Part shown: positions 7,925 through 17,500 of the stretch, one piece after another
Layout: each line of letters starts with the position of its first letter
How positions within the stretch are numbered: position 1 is the first letter of the stretch
Source: JAPYTY01 sp036338435
GTDB lineage: Bacteria; Acidobacteriota; UBA6911; RPQK01; JADFOI01
Assembly (NCBI GenBank): GCA_036338435.1
Contig: JAYZCG010000024.1
Span: 1-64,000, forward strand
DNA length: 64,000 nt
Reading direction: 5' to 3'
Notes under the pieces: model-generated
The model's database searches: none
Told to the model about the DNA's origin: nothing
What the model saw: the letters and a program-made list of their open reading frames with translations, nothing else
Made by a program: the position numbers and the translations under genes

Positions 7925-9784
7925 ATGAAATACCTGGGTTTCAATATTTGTTTTGTTGTACTGCTTAGCTCCGGGATGGCCTGGGGCCAAGAACTCCCCC
8001 TGCTGGTCGCTCGACAGGGCTATGCCGACCTTGTTGTAACCAACGGGAAGATCGCCACTATGGATGACCGAAGCAGTAAACCTAATGCCCAAGGGAATGT
8101 TGTTGAAGCCATGGCGATTAAGGGGAAACGGATAATGGCACTGGGGAGTAATGAGGAGATGAAGGCTCTAGCGGGATCGGAGACTCGTTTCATCAACGTG
8201 GATGGACGAACTGTCATTCCAGGCTTAGTAGCCACTCACTTTCACCTTTATGGCAACGCGGCCCGTCAATACGGCCCTAGCCAGGGCTTGGTTGACCCAA
8301 GCATTAAGCTTACTATCACGGCTGAAACTACTGCCGAGGGGACGGCTAGGAAGGTACGAGACACCTTAGCTAACGCCATCCGAGTACAAAACATCCCGAA
8401 GGGACAGTGGATTACAGTTAACCTCTTGGAAAACAAAGATAATGCCACCGGCACCACCTTTACTTGGGTTTATCTCGGCAATTTAAACCGGAGACAGTGG
8501 GACAGTGTCAGCCAAAATAATCCAGTTGCAGTGAAGACAGGTGGCACTCACCCACTTTTCAATGAGACGGCCATGGATGCCTTTATTGAACTTTTTCCAG
8601 ATTTCAACGAGAGCGTTGATCTTGAAAATGGACCCAATTCAGCCCTAGACGGATATGTGGGCGTCCCCGGAATGGATGCTCTCAGCTGGGAATTGTGGTG
8701 GAAAGACGAACCTCTTGAAAAATTGTCTGAAACGCTCCTTTTCTACGGAAAGGATCTGCAAGCACTGGGTGTCACTACTGTAGCTACTAGAATCGTTGCG
8801 CCCCGCATCGTGGCCGCCTACAACCGGCTAAACAGAGAAGGCCAGATGCCTCATCGCCTCGCTTATTACATCGAATCCCAGAGAGGGCGGCACTTTGGGC
8901 TTCGCTTCACCCGCGAGTTTTACAAGGCATCAGGGGCCCCCTGGACAGATCACGTTAACGGTGGTGAGATGCTATGGCTTAACGGTATGTGCAATGAGAT
9001 TTGGGACTCCATCTACAACGAGGTGTGTTTGGGAGATGACATACCAGCCCCTCCTGCTATTAAGGCTCGTGAGCGATGTCCCTCCCCGGGAAGCAAACCA
9101 TGGGAGTCGTACAAAGCCGCCATCTTGAGTGGATGGCGTCCAGTCCAGGCCCACGGAACCTCTAGCCATGGCGCGAGACTTTACATCCAAATGCTAGAGG
9201 AGGCAATGCGAGAAGGGAACTTCTCAGTCGAATATATCAGAAGTCTGCGCACCACCATGGAACATAGCTTCCTATTGGGCAATGTCCCTGACGTAATGGC
9301 CGGCATCAAAAAATATGGGATTATGATCAACGTTACCCCAAGCCATTTAGCCCGAGTACCCGATGTCCTTGAGGCCTATGGGGAAAAAGCGAAATCCTTT
9401 ACAATGCCAGTCAAGACTTGGATCGAAGATGGACAGCGAGTGACCTTCGAGGCTAACGGTTCAGATTTCTGGACCCCCATCTACACACTCATGACTAGAC
9501 GTATCCAAAAAGTAGGAACCGAAGAATGGCATGAGTTGCTTCCTGAAGAGGGCATTGACCGAGTAACGGCATTGAAAATGGCTACCACTTGGGCTTCTGA
9601 GTACATGCTCGCCGAAGACACCGTGGGCACTCTGGAACCTGGCAAATTTGCTGATTTCGTGGTTCTAGAAAAGGATTTTTTTACTGTCCCAGTGGAAGAA
9701 ATTCCAAGCATGAAAGTCGTCATGACCAGTCTCAACGGCAAGATAGTTCACGATTTAACCAACTTGGCCGAAAGAGCTAATTAG
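7925..9784 (+). CDS. Exported amidohydrolase, paralogue 2
   Basis: The product is 619 residues. I start it at 7925 rather than at an upstream in-frame codon at 7805: 7925 has GAAGGAG at the right distance and gives a clean signal peptide (MKYLGFNICFVVLLSSGMAWGQ), and the earlier codon overlaps the previous gene. Metal ligands are seen as HFH (THFHLY), AHGTSSHG, MEHSFLL and the Asp in ANGSDFW. The same Cys-bearing insert as in paralogue 1 is kept (GMCNE, NEVCLG, RERCPSPGSKPW). It ends with GTLEPGKFADFVVLEKDFF. Second gene of the operon. Substrate unknown; close similarity to its neighbours points to local duplication with possible specialisation. Confidence 0.9.
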   Translation: MKYLGFNICFVVLLSSGMAWGQELPLLVARQGYADLVVTNGKIATMDDRSSKPNAQGNVVEAMAIKGKRIMALGSNEEMKALAGSETRFINVDGRTVIPGLVATHFHLYGNAARQYGPSQGLVDPSIKLTITAETTAEGTARKVRDTLANAIRVQNIPKGQWITVNLLENKDNATGTTFTWVYLGNLNRRQWDSVSQNNPVAVKTGGTHPLFNETAMDAFIELFPDFNESVDLENGPNSALDGYVGVPGMDALSWELWWKDEPLEKLSETLLFYGKDLQALGVTTVATRIVAPRIVAAYNRLNREGQMPHRLAYYIESQRGRHFGLRFTREFYKASGAPWTDHVNGGEMLWLNGMCNEIWDSIYNEVCLGDDIPAPPAIKARERCPSPGSKPWESYKAAILSGWRPVQAHGTSSHGARLYIQMLEEAMREGNFSVEYIRSLRTTMEHSFLLGNVPDVMAGIKKYGIMINVTPSHLARVPDVLEAYGEKAKSFTMPVKTWIEDGQRVTFEANGSDFWTPIYTLMTRRIQKVGTEEWHELLPEEGIDRVTALKMATTWASEYMLAEDTVGTLEPGKFADFVVLEKDFFTVPVEEIPSMKVVMTSLNGKIVHDLTNLAERAN

Positions 9785-9860
9785 TCCTAAACGGTTTTGT
9801 GACGTCGCAAAATAACTGCCAAAAAAAACGCCTACTGACACTCAAGACGAAAGGTGAGCC

Positions 9861-11708
9861 ATGCACAAACGACTATTTCACTTCCGCGTTAGTCTGTTTT
9901 TTATACTTGTCTGTTTTTTCGCTCCGGAGACAACGAGCGCACAGGACGTATCCAATCTATTAATCAGATTGGAAGCCTACCCAGATGTGATCGTGATCAA
10001 CGGCAAGATCGCCGTTATGGACGACCAACTCACCTTAATTGAAGCGCTGGCTATTCGGAATCATAGAATCTTGTCACTAGGAACTACCAAAGAAATCCGA
10101 GAGTTGGCAGGCCCTAAAACCCAGGTAATTGATGTAAAAGGTCGAACTGTCCTTCCCGGCATCATAGATAGTCATACCCATCCCCATTTGTGGTTATACA
10201 ACCATTTTGGTCACGACCCTGACTTTACCCCCGATATGCAACTTAAGGTCACTCCAGTCCTAGGTCTACATGAGAGCGAGCTGGACGACCTACCTCGGAG
10301 TGCCATTGTCGAAAAAATTGGTGCCGTTATCCAAAGACGGGCAGCTGAGTTGGGCCCCGATAACTGGGTCATTGTTAATATTCCGATGAAGGACGGGGCT
10401 ATTGCGGCAGGCGACTTGTCACCAGTGATAGCAAAACGAATGGTAAATACAGACGATCTGGACAGAATTGCCCCCCGAAATCCAGTCGTATTAAGTGGCA
10501 GTCTGGCATCTGGCATTTATAACAGCCAAGCAAAACAGCTCATCAGCGATGCCATAGGTCGCGACATCGATACCTTAAAACCAGTGGGCCTTCGGGTCTG
10601 GTACTTTTTGGTCTACGACATTATTCTGCGCAATCGGACGGAAGAAGTGGCGGCGATGCTCAAGAAGGAACTGGAGGAAAACGCTTCATTTGGCCTTACC
10701 ACGGTGCAAACTCACATCGAACCCCTTGAGGTTATCAAGGCTCTGAACTTGTTGGATCGAAAAAACGAAATGCCCATCCGTTGGGCCTGGATCCATCGCA
10801 GCGCTTACTCACTGGCCAGCGATCCAGCTGAATTCTACACTCTTCTGGGTGATTTCGGCGGACAAGGCAGTGACTATTTCTGGAACAGCGGAGTAGGAGA
10901 AGAAGGATGGGACACGAACCCCTGTAGCCAAGCATTGCCCGAGGATCCAAAACTCCGAGCTCAACTGGAGCAAATAGAACAGTGCTCAGGACACAAGCCC
11001 GGAACCTTCCGATATAACGGCCACTTGGCAGCCCTTAAAGCTGGCCTGAGACTAGCTGACGTGCATGCAACTCAAGATGGAACTACTGACATTCTATTTC
11101 AGATGATGGATCAGTTGATGGCTGAGGATGGGTGGACATTGGAACAGATCCGCGAGAAACGCCACTTCTTCGATCACCCCCTTCTTATCCGACCCGATCA
11201 GATCCCGAAACTGGCTCACTACGGTTTATGGATGAACATGCAAGCCACTGGCATGGCCCGGAGGATTAAGCAGTTCACTGATGTATATGGCGAACAGTAC
11301 ATGAAGTGGTTTACGCCCACGAAAAGCATGCTGGAAGCTGGAGCCCGATTTACCCTGGCTACCGATGCCCATCTGGCAGAAGTCCCCAAAGAAAACCAGC
11401 TGGGCGCCTGGCCCTGGCACGGGTTTTGGCCGCTTTTTGCCTTTTATGTCACCCGAGAATGGGATGGCCAGATCTGGGTGCCGGAGGAAAAGCTAGATCG
11501 AATTTCTGCCCTTCGAGGCTGGACCACCTGGGCGGCCGAATCAGTGCTTCGGGAAAATGATCTGGGATCCCTAGAAAAAGGGAAGTTGGCCGACCTGATC
11601 GTTCTGGATCGAGACTACTTCACCATCCCTGAGATGGACATCAAAAAAATCAAAAACCTGATGACCCTCGTGGGAGGAAAGGTTATTTACAAAAGTGAGG
11701 ACTTTTAG
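9861..11708 (+). CDS. Exported amidohydrolase, divergent paralogue 3
   Basis: This 615-residue protein has a signal peptide ending near TTSAQ (residue 28). Metal site: HTHPH (SHTHPHLW), DVHATQDG, FFDHPLL, and the catalytic Asp in LATDAH. The PEEKLDR and GSLEKGKLADLIVLDRDYF blocks are typical of YtcJ-like enzymes. It is more diverged than the flanking copies: the Cys-containing insert is recast (NPCSQALPED, IEQCSGHKPG) and the SSHG motif is replaced. It resembles the enzyme at 44135 in the DRDYFTIPE ending. Last gene of the operon; its stop codon lies inside the bidirectional hairpin at 11707-11743. Confidence 0.88.
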   Translation: MHKRLFHFRVSLFFILVCFFAPETTSAQDVSNLLIRLEAYPDVIVINGKIAVMDDQLTLIEALAIRNHRILSLGTTKEIRELAGPKTQVIDVKGRTVLPGIIDSHTHPHLWLYNHFGHDPDFTPDMQLKVTPVLGLHESELDDLPRSAIVEKIGAVIQRRAAELGPDNWVIVNIPMKDGAIAAGDLSPVIAKRMVNTDDLDRIAPRNPVVLSGSLASGIYNSQAKQLISDAIGRDIDTLKPVGLRVWYFLVYDIILRNRTEEVAAMLKKELEENASFGLTTVQTHIEPLEVIKALNLLDRKNEMPIRWAWIHRSAYSLASDPAEFYTLLGDFGGQGSDYFWNSGVGEEGWDTNPCSQALPEDPKLRAQLEQIEQCSGHKPGTFRYNGHLAALKAGLRLADVHATQDGTTDILFQMMDQLMAEDGWTLEQIREKRHFFDHPLLIRPDQIPKLAHYGLWMNMQATGMARRIKQFTDVYGEQYMKWFTPTKSMLEAGARFTLATDAHLAEVPKENQLGAWPWHGFWPLFAFYVTREWDGQIWVPEEKLDRISALRGWTTWAAESVLRENDLGSLEKGKLADLIVLDRDYFTIPEMDIKKIKNLMTLVGGKVIYKSEDF

Positions 11709-11743
11709 CTGTTTCTTTTTTAGTGCATATAAAAAAAACAGCT
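11707..11743. terminator. Bidirectional A/T-rich hairpin shared by two convergent genes
   Basis: AGCTGTTT followed by a T-rich run (from 11707) pairs with an A-run followed by AAACAGCT (to 11743). The loop holds AGTGCAT. It overlaps the stop codon of the amidohydrolase (plus) and the last six codons plus stop of the beta-sandwich gene (minus), so it can end transcription from both sides. Confidence 0.6.
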
Positions 11744-12277
11744 GATCAGCGGATAAAGCGCTTCACTCACCAAATTGATATGAGACTGGGAGCCCTGTAC
11801 TTCTTCTAAGATCTCCCCCTCAAGATTCCTCATCTGGACGTTTTGCGCTTTGATAGTCAATGGCGAGACTTCAACGTCCCCAGCAACCTGCATAACCAGA
11901 AAAGCAACGGCTTCTTCAGGGAGAGATTCAGGACTATTTTCAGGAATTGTGATCTCCACCTGTACCCTGCCCAGCCCCATCTCCTCGACCACAATGCGCC
12001 CCCCGAATTTTTCCAGCAAATAAGGACGATCCATCCGAACCAGTTTCAACTGGGGAACCGGAAAGATAATCTCTGCCTTGAGCTTATTAATTTTTACTTC
12101 TTTTTGGGTTCTAAAACGCATGTGAAGAATAACTTCCTGTCCACGAGTAGCAACTAGATCATTCAAGAGGACCTGGTTTTGAATAGTTTCTGACACAGCT
12201 AACTCTTGGCCAAAAACATGAGAAACCTGGGCGGTCAAGATAGCTAACAACACATGTTTGATAGTAAATTTGCTCAA
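11720..12277 (-). CDS. Secreted cohesin-like beta-sandwich protein ending in CFFYMH (copy 1)
   Basis: This 185-residue protein has a signal peptide (cleavage near VFGQ, residue 24) and a single beta-sandwich of about 125 residues with the cohesin-like strand pattern (LKAEIIFPVPQLKLV, GRVQVEITIPEN, VAFLVMQVAG). After a hydrophobic run (LYPLIS) it ends in CFFYMH. The same six residues close the proteins at 19150 and 59830, which share little else. The start is a TTG with GGTAAGGGGG just upstream; no in-frame ATG fits. It converges on the amidohydrolase operon. Cohesin-like domains usually mediate protein-protein contact at the cell surface. Function of the tail is unknown; see findings. Confidence 0.75.
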   Translation of the reverse strand: MSKFTIKHVLLAILTAQVSHVFGQELAVSETIQNQVLLNDLVATRGQEVILHMRFRTQKEVKINKLKAEIIFPVPQLKLVRMDRPYLLEKFGGRIVVEEMGLGRVQVEITIPENSPESLPEEAVAFLVMQVAGDVEVSPLTIKAQNVQMRNLEGEILEEVQGSQSHINLVSEALYPLISCFFYMH

Positions 12278-12373
12278 GACCCCCTTACCTTAACTCAATC
12301 CGTTTATTATATTAAGAATTTCGAGTAAACTTTGGTGGGATAATTTTAGATTTAGTTATGGAGGTTTCAGTTT

Positions 12374-14257
12374 ATGAAGAAGGCATTGTTCACAATCTTT
12401 TTAACATTGGGGTGGATCCACACCTTTGGTTTTTCGCAACAGCTTCCCGATCTGGTAGCCCAGCAGGGTTACGCGGACATGATCCTGACAAACGGGAAGA
12501 TCGTGAGTATGGATGACCGAAGCATCATTCCTGACACCCCTGGAAACATTTATGAGGCAATGGCCATCAAAGGCAAGAGAATCATGGCTTTGGGTACTGC
12601 CACTGCAATGGAAGAATTGGCGGGCCCCAATACCCGATTCATGGATGTAGAACAAAGAACCGTGATACCCGGCCTCATCCAGACTCATTACCACACCTTT
12701 ACGCCCGCTTTTTCAGTCTACGGCCCACAGGTGGGGTTAACAGATCCTAGTGTTAAACTGACCGTCTACGCGGAAGATACGCCCGAGGCGACTGCCAAGA
12801 AAATTCGTGACACCATCTCTAATGCAATTCAAGTGCAAGGGATCCCAGAAGACAAATGGATTACCGTCGCGCTCTACGATTCTAAGGGCATGCGGCCGGG
12901 AACTGCCCGAGGTTGGCTTTACCTGGGACGTCTCAACCGAAGACAGATTGATCCGTCCTCGCCCAACCATCCGGTTTTAGTGACCACTCGACTCCAGGGC
13001 ATTTTCAACGAAGCAGCAATCTCAGCCCTGAAAGAATTTTTTCCTGACTGGGAAGAAAGCACTAGTTTGGAAAATAGGCCAGGGGCCGGTAGAGACGGTT
13101 ATGCCGCCGTCCCTGAGATAGGAGGCCTGAGTGTCGAATACTGGTGGAAAGATGAACCAATCGACAAATTGGCTGAAGCACTCAAACTATGGGGAGGGCA
13201 AGTCATCAACAAGGGCATTACTACCGTAGCAACAAGGATTCTCTACCCCCGAGTTATTGCAGCCTACCATCTTTTGAACCGTGAAAACCGGCTCCCCCAT
13301 CGCATCGCCTACTATGTTGAGTCCCAGCGGGGAAACTTCTGGAATTTGAAAACAATCCATGAATTCTACAAGGGACACGGAGCTCCTTGGACCACTCACG
13401 CCGCAGGTGGTGAAATGATGTGGCTCAACGGCATGTGTAACGAAATCTGGGACTCCATTTACAACGAAGTGTGCATGGGGCCTGACATGCCCAACGCATC
13501 AGCCGAAGCTAAAGCGATGGAACGCTGTCCCAGCCCTGGAACCAAACCCTGGGAATCCTACAAAGAAGCGATAGTTCACGGATGGCGCCCAGTACAAGCC
13601 CATGCCACTTCTAGCCACGGGGCCCGCCTTTACATCGAGATGCTAGAGCAGGCTATGAAGGAGGGTAACTACACCGAGGAATACATCCGGAACTTGAGAA
13701 CTACCATCGAACACAACATCCTACTAGGGAATGTTCCTGATGTAATGGAAGGAATTAAAAAATATGGAATCATTATTAACGTAAATACTGGAATGCTGTC
13801 CGGTGTCCCCGACAATATTAAGGTTTACGGTGAAGAACTGAGACCCTTTGCCATGCCTGTCAAGACTTGGATGGATGATGGAATTCGCGTGACATTTGAA
13901 GCATCAGGAACTGATTTCTGGAACCCTATTCACACCCTTGTGACTCGGAAAGTAGAATTAAGACCTCAGATTGGGATGCCACCTTCCGAGGAGGAGATGG
14001 GCTCTGTCGTAATCTTGCCAGAAGAAGGAATCAACCGGGTAAACGGCCTCAAGATGGCAACTACTTGGGCCTCTGAATACATGATGGCTGAGGACACGAT
14101 CGGAACACTGGAACCCGGCAAGTATGCTGACTTTGCCATATTAGAAAAGGATTTTTTCACCATCCCAGAAAACGAGATTCCCAATATGCAAGTCATCGTG
14201 ACCGGCCTGAGCGGTGAAATCGTCTATGATCGGGATCAACTTGCTAGCGGCAACTAA
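12374..14257 (+). CDS. Exported amidohydrolase, paralogue 4
   Basis: This 627-residue protein has a signal peptide (MKKALFTIFLTLGWIHTFGF, cleavage near FSQQ). Motifs match paralogue 1 closely: THYHTF, QAHATSSHG, IEHNILL, Asp in ASGTDFW, and GTLEPGKYADFAILEKDFF. The Cys-bearing insert is conserved (GMCNE, NEVCMG, MERCPSPGTKPW). TGGAGG sits 11 bases before the ATG. It has its own upstream region and is divergent from the beta-sandwich gene. The high similarity to 5977-7845, including the N-terminal LVAQQGYADMI segment, indicates recent duplication. It carries a short extra loop (VELRPQIGMPPSEEEMGS) before the C-terminal sandwich. Confidence 0.9.
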   Translation: MKKALFTIFLTLGWIHTFGFSQQLPDLVAQQGYADMILTNGKIVSMDDRSIIPDTPGNIYEAMAIKGKRIMALGTATAMEELAGPNTRFMDVEQRTVIPGLIQTHYHTFTPAFSVYGPQVGLTDPSVKLTVYAEDTPEATAKKIRDTISNAIQVQGIPEDKWITVALYDSKGMRPGTARGWLYLGRLNRRQIDPSSPNHPVLVTTRLQGIFNEAAISALKEFFPDWEESTSLENRPGAGRDGYAAVPEIGGLSVEYWWKDEPIDKLAEALKLWGGQVINKGITTVATRILYPRVIAAYHLLNRENRLPHRIAYYVESQRGNFWNLKTIHEFYKGHGAPWTTHAAGGEMMWLNGMCNEIWDSIYNEVCMGPDMPNASAEAKAMERCPSPGTKPWESYKEAIVHGWRPVQAHATSSHGARLYIEMLEQAMKEGNYTEEYIRNLRTTIEHNILLGNVPDVMEGIKKYGIIINVNTGMLSGVPDNIKVYGEELRPFAMPVKTWMDDGIRVTFEASGTDFWNPIHTLVTRKVELRPQIGMPPSEEEMGSVVILPEEGINRVNGLKMATTWASEYMMAEDTIGTLEPGKYADFAILEKDFFTIPENEIPNMQVIVTGLSGEIVYDRDQLASGN

Positions 14258-14288
14258 TTTTTAGCACTTCTTTTCCTCACCTTTGCTA

Positions 14289-14340
14289 GTGTGAAGGGAC
14301 AAGGTTCACCTTGTTACGTGGCCCTTGTCCCCCGACACAC
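14289..14340. terminator. Extended hairpin downstream of amidohydrolase
   Basis: GTGTG (14289-14293) pairs with CACAC (14336-14340). Inside it, GGGACAAGG (14296-14304) pairs with CCTTGTCCC (14323-14331). It lies 31 bases after the stop codon of the amidohydrolase. No U-run follows, so it may stabilise the 3' end rather than act as a classical intrinsic terminator. Confidence 0.4.
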
Positions 14341-14342
14341 AT

Positions 14343-14367
14343 CAACTAATGGGGGGGGGATTAGTTG
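14343..14367. repeat. Inverted repeat with a nine-G loop
   Basis: CAACTAAT (14343-14350), nine consecutive G (14351-14359), then ATTAGTTG (14360-14367). The arms are a perfect 8-base inverted repeat. On the minus strand the loop is a C-tract. Could be an operator or a phase-variable homopolymer upstream of the receptor gene. Confidence 0.45.
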
Positions 14368-14441
14368 TATCCGGTCGAAAAACAGCCCTCGAGGCAATAG
14401 CCATCAACAAAATTGATTGCTATGAAATTAAGCTAATTGTC

Positions 14442-14472
14442 TTGACTGCATCGAGTGTATTTGTACTATAAT
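14442..14472 (+). promoter_or_regulatory. Putative promoter of the second TonB receptor
   Basis: TTGACT (14442-14447) and a perfect TATAAT (14467-14472) with a 19-base spacer, slightly longer than usual. The receptor ATG at 14587 is 114 bases downstream, leaving a long leader. Confidence 0.5.
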
Positions 14473-14586
14473 AGCATCTGTGATCAGTGCGTCTGCTGTC
14501 TGTATGGGTTGGACCGCTAGCCTGTGACAGCGGGAATAATCAATAAAGCGGGTACCAATTTACTATTAATTGGGGGAAGTAGCTCC

Positions 14587-17500
14587 ATGAGAAAAACGAA
14601 TTTTGTTTTGTGTTTAGTTGTATTCACTCTGATTTTGGCAATACCTTCCGTGTATGGTCAAGTTAGATCTGGTACGATCGCTGGAACGGTTTCTGATTCC
14701 ACAGGCGCCGTCCTGCCGGGGGTTGACGTTACTGTCACCAACACTGGCACCGGACAGACACGATCGCTGGTCTCGGACGACGAAGGTCGTTACTCAGCTC
14801 CAGCACTCGATCTGGGGAACTATGAAGTTCGAGCGGAGTTGGTGGGCTTCCAAACCGCTGTGCGAAGTGGTCTGACAGTTTCAGTTGGGCAAGAAGCATT
14901 AGTCAACTTAACCCTTTCTATCGGAGAAATTTCCGAAGAGATCGTGGTAACGGGAGAGGCCCCACTAGTCAACACAACCTCAGCTACTCTTTCGGATGTT
15001 ATCGATGAAAAGCAGGTCCATGAGCTTCCCCTCAACAACCGCAATCTGGTCGAGTTGTCCCTACTAAGTCCAGGCGTAGTCCAAGCCCGGACAGCCTCTT
15101 ATACTGGACAGACGACTAGTCCCGCTGCCGTAAAAATCTCCATGGGGGGAGCCAGAATCTACATGACTGGTTATCTTCTGGATGGAACCGATATCACCGA
15201 CAGCTCCCGTTCCTCCGGTGTTGGAGGATCAGCGGGGTCACTCTTTGGTGTGGAAACAGTGCGGGAATTTAACGTCATCTCCAACAATTACTCCGCTGAA
15301 TACAGCCGGTTCGCCGGCGGCGTAATCAGCTTGGTCACCAAGAGTGGAACCAATGATTTCCATGGGTCCGCTTTCTGGTTCCATCGAAACGACAACTTTG
15401 ATGCCCGCAACTACTTTGACAGAGCAACACAACCAGAATTTAAGCGGCACCAACTTGGAGGTACTATCGGTGGGCCTATCGCAAAGGACAAGTCCTTTTT
15501 CTTCTTTAGTTTTGAGGGCTTTAGACAAAACACGGGGCGCTCACAAACAGCATATGTAGCCACTGCTAAAGCGCGAAAAGGTGATGTCGACGGCGACGGC
15601 GTTGCCGAAATCACCGTCAATCCAAAAATTCTGCCCTTTTTGGCTCTGTATCCATTGCCCAACGGCAAGGATCTAGGTAATGGAAGAGGGGAGTACTATA
15701 GTACCGGTGAGGAGCCAGTTAACGAAGACTTCATCACTGCCAGATGGGATCACAACTTCTCTGACTCAGATTCACTTTTTGTACGCTACACCTTAAGCGA
15801 TGGTGATCGAGAATTGCCCGGATCCTTGCCTGTCAGCGGCTGGCTATCCGATAGCTACGCCAATTACGTCACCATTGAAGAAAAACATATTTTTTCCCCC
15901 AACCTGATCAATACCTTTCGCGTGGGCTTTCAGCGCACCACTTGGTCGCAAGCTATTCCTACCGATGATCCCTGTGGGGGAAATTGTGACGGTAATCCTT
16001 TGAGGCTCTCTGCACGAGACGGAGAGGGCTTTGGACAGTTTGTGGTTAGTGGAGGCTTTACCAACCTTGGAGGTTGGTTGGCCGGGAAGAATGTCACCAA
16101 TATGTTCAGCTATTCAGATGATCTATTCCTGACTCACGGCAAACACAGCATCAAAGCCGGCGTCAACGTAAATCGCTACCAAAACAACGACAAATTTGAT
16201 GGTTGGCCCGGAGGGCGTTACACGTTCACTAGTTTGTCGACCTTCCTTCAGGCTAAGCCCAACGAGTGGCGCGGCAAGCTAAACGGCGCCGTAAGCTTAC
16301 GTGGAAATCGTCAGTGGGTGTTTGGTGGCTATCTACAGGATGACATCAAGGTAACTCCCACTTTAACTCTGAACGTTGGTGTGAGGTATGAAGCCAGCTC
16401 CGAGCCCCAAGAGGTAAACGGATTCAAGCATACTCTAGGCAAGGATCCCCTTAATGCGGGTCAACCCACCAATGACAAGTTCTTCGTGAACCCTTCAAAG
16501 ATGAATTTTGCTCCCAGATTGGGTGTGGCCTGGGATCCTTTTGGAAACGGCAAAACATCGGTCCGTGCTGGATATGGGATCTTCCACGATACGATCCTTT
16601 TCTATCAGTATGCCAACTCGATGCGGCGTAATTGCCCCATCAACACGACCCAGTTTAAGCGCGGGGTCGTTACTTTTCCCAGACCGAATGTTCCCGAGGC
16701 GCCACCTAAGGCGTGTATCTTAGGGCCCTTCACATCCTTTCAGGCTATTGAATTCTATCCTCATCAGCCTTACATGCAGCAATTCAACCTTTCGCTGCAA
16801 CAAGACCTGGGTGCGGGCATCACTATGACGACGGCCTTTGTAGGGTCTAAAGGAACGCATCTGCTGGGTCACCGCAATATCAATACGGCAAAGCCGATTG
16901 GAACCTTAAATGGAACCAAGTATTTCGGAAACAGCGGTCCGGCCCTTCCCCGAAGAAACTCGAACTACGGGGATATCACATATTGGGAATATGGCTATGA
17001 CTCCAACTACCGGGGATTGTCAGCTTCGCTCCGAAAGAGATTTGAAAACAGTCTTCAGTTTCAATTCTCCTACACCTGGGGCAAGAGCCTTGACACTAAC
17101 ACTCGTGCCAACGTGGGTGATGTCAGTGGGTCGGCCTCAGAACCTCAGGATACCTATGATGTCTCCAGCAACTACGGTCCTAGCGATCACCATGTAGAAC
17201 ATTCCATGCGTTTCAACTGGGCCTATGCCCTTCCCGGTGCCGATCTGACTGGTGCGGCTAGAACTCTGTTAAGCGGATGGCAAATACAGGGGATTGTCAG
17301 CATGAATACCGGGAGTCCGTTGCAGGTTAACCTAGGTGGGGGTGCCGGTCTTACTGACTACAACAGAGATCGCGCTCGTGGCCAGGAACGCCCCGACGTG
17401 GCACCAGGACGAGAGCCCAATTCGGTGCGTAATAATGGACGAGATCCCGAGAAGTATTTCGATCCCACAGCTTATGCGCTGCACGCCAAGGGAACTTATG

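Larger units (their letters stand above)
14258..14586. other. Intergenic region with two hairpins and a promoter
   Basis: About 330 bases between amidohydrolase and TonB receptor. It contains two consecutive hairpins (14289-14340, 14343-14367) and a good promoter (14442-14472), each listed separately. No small gene was recognised. Confidence 0.55.

Noticed and set aside
9793..9818. Near-palindrome around GACGTC downstream of the second amidohydrolase
   Set aside because: It is short, imperfect and lies in a 76-base gap of an operon; not enough to call a terminator or operator.
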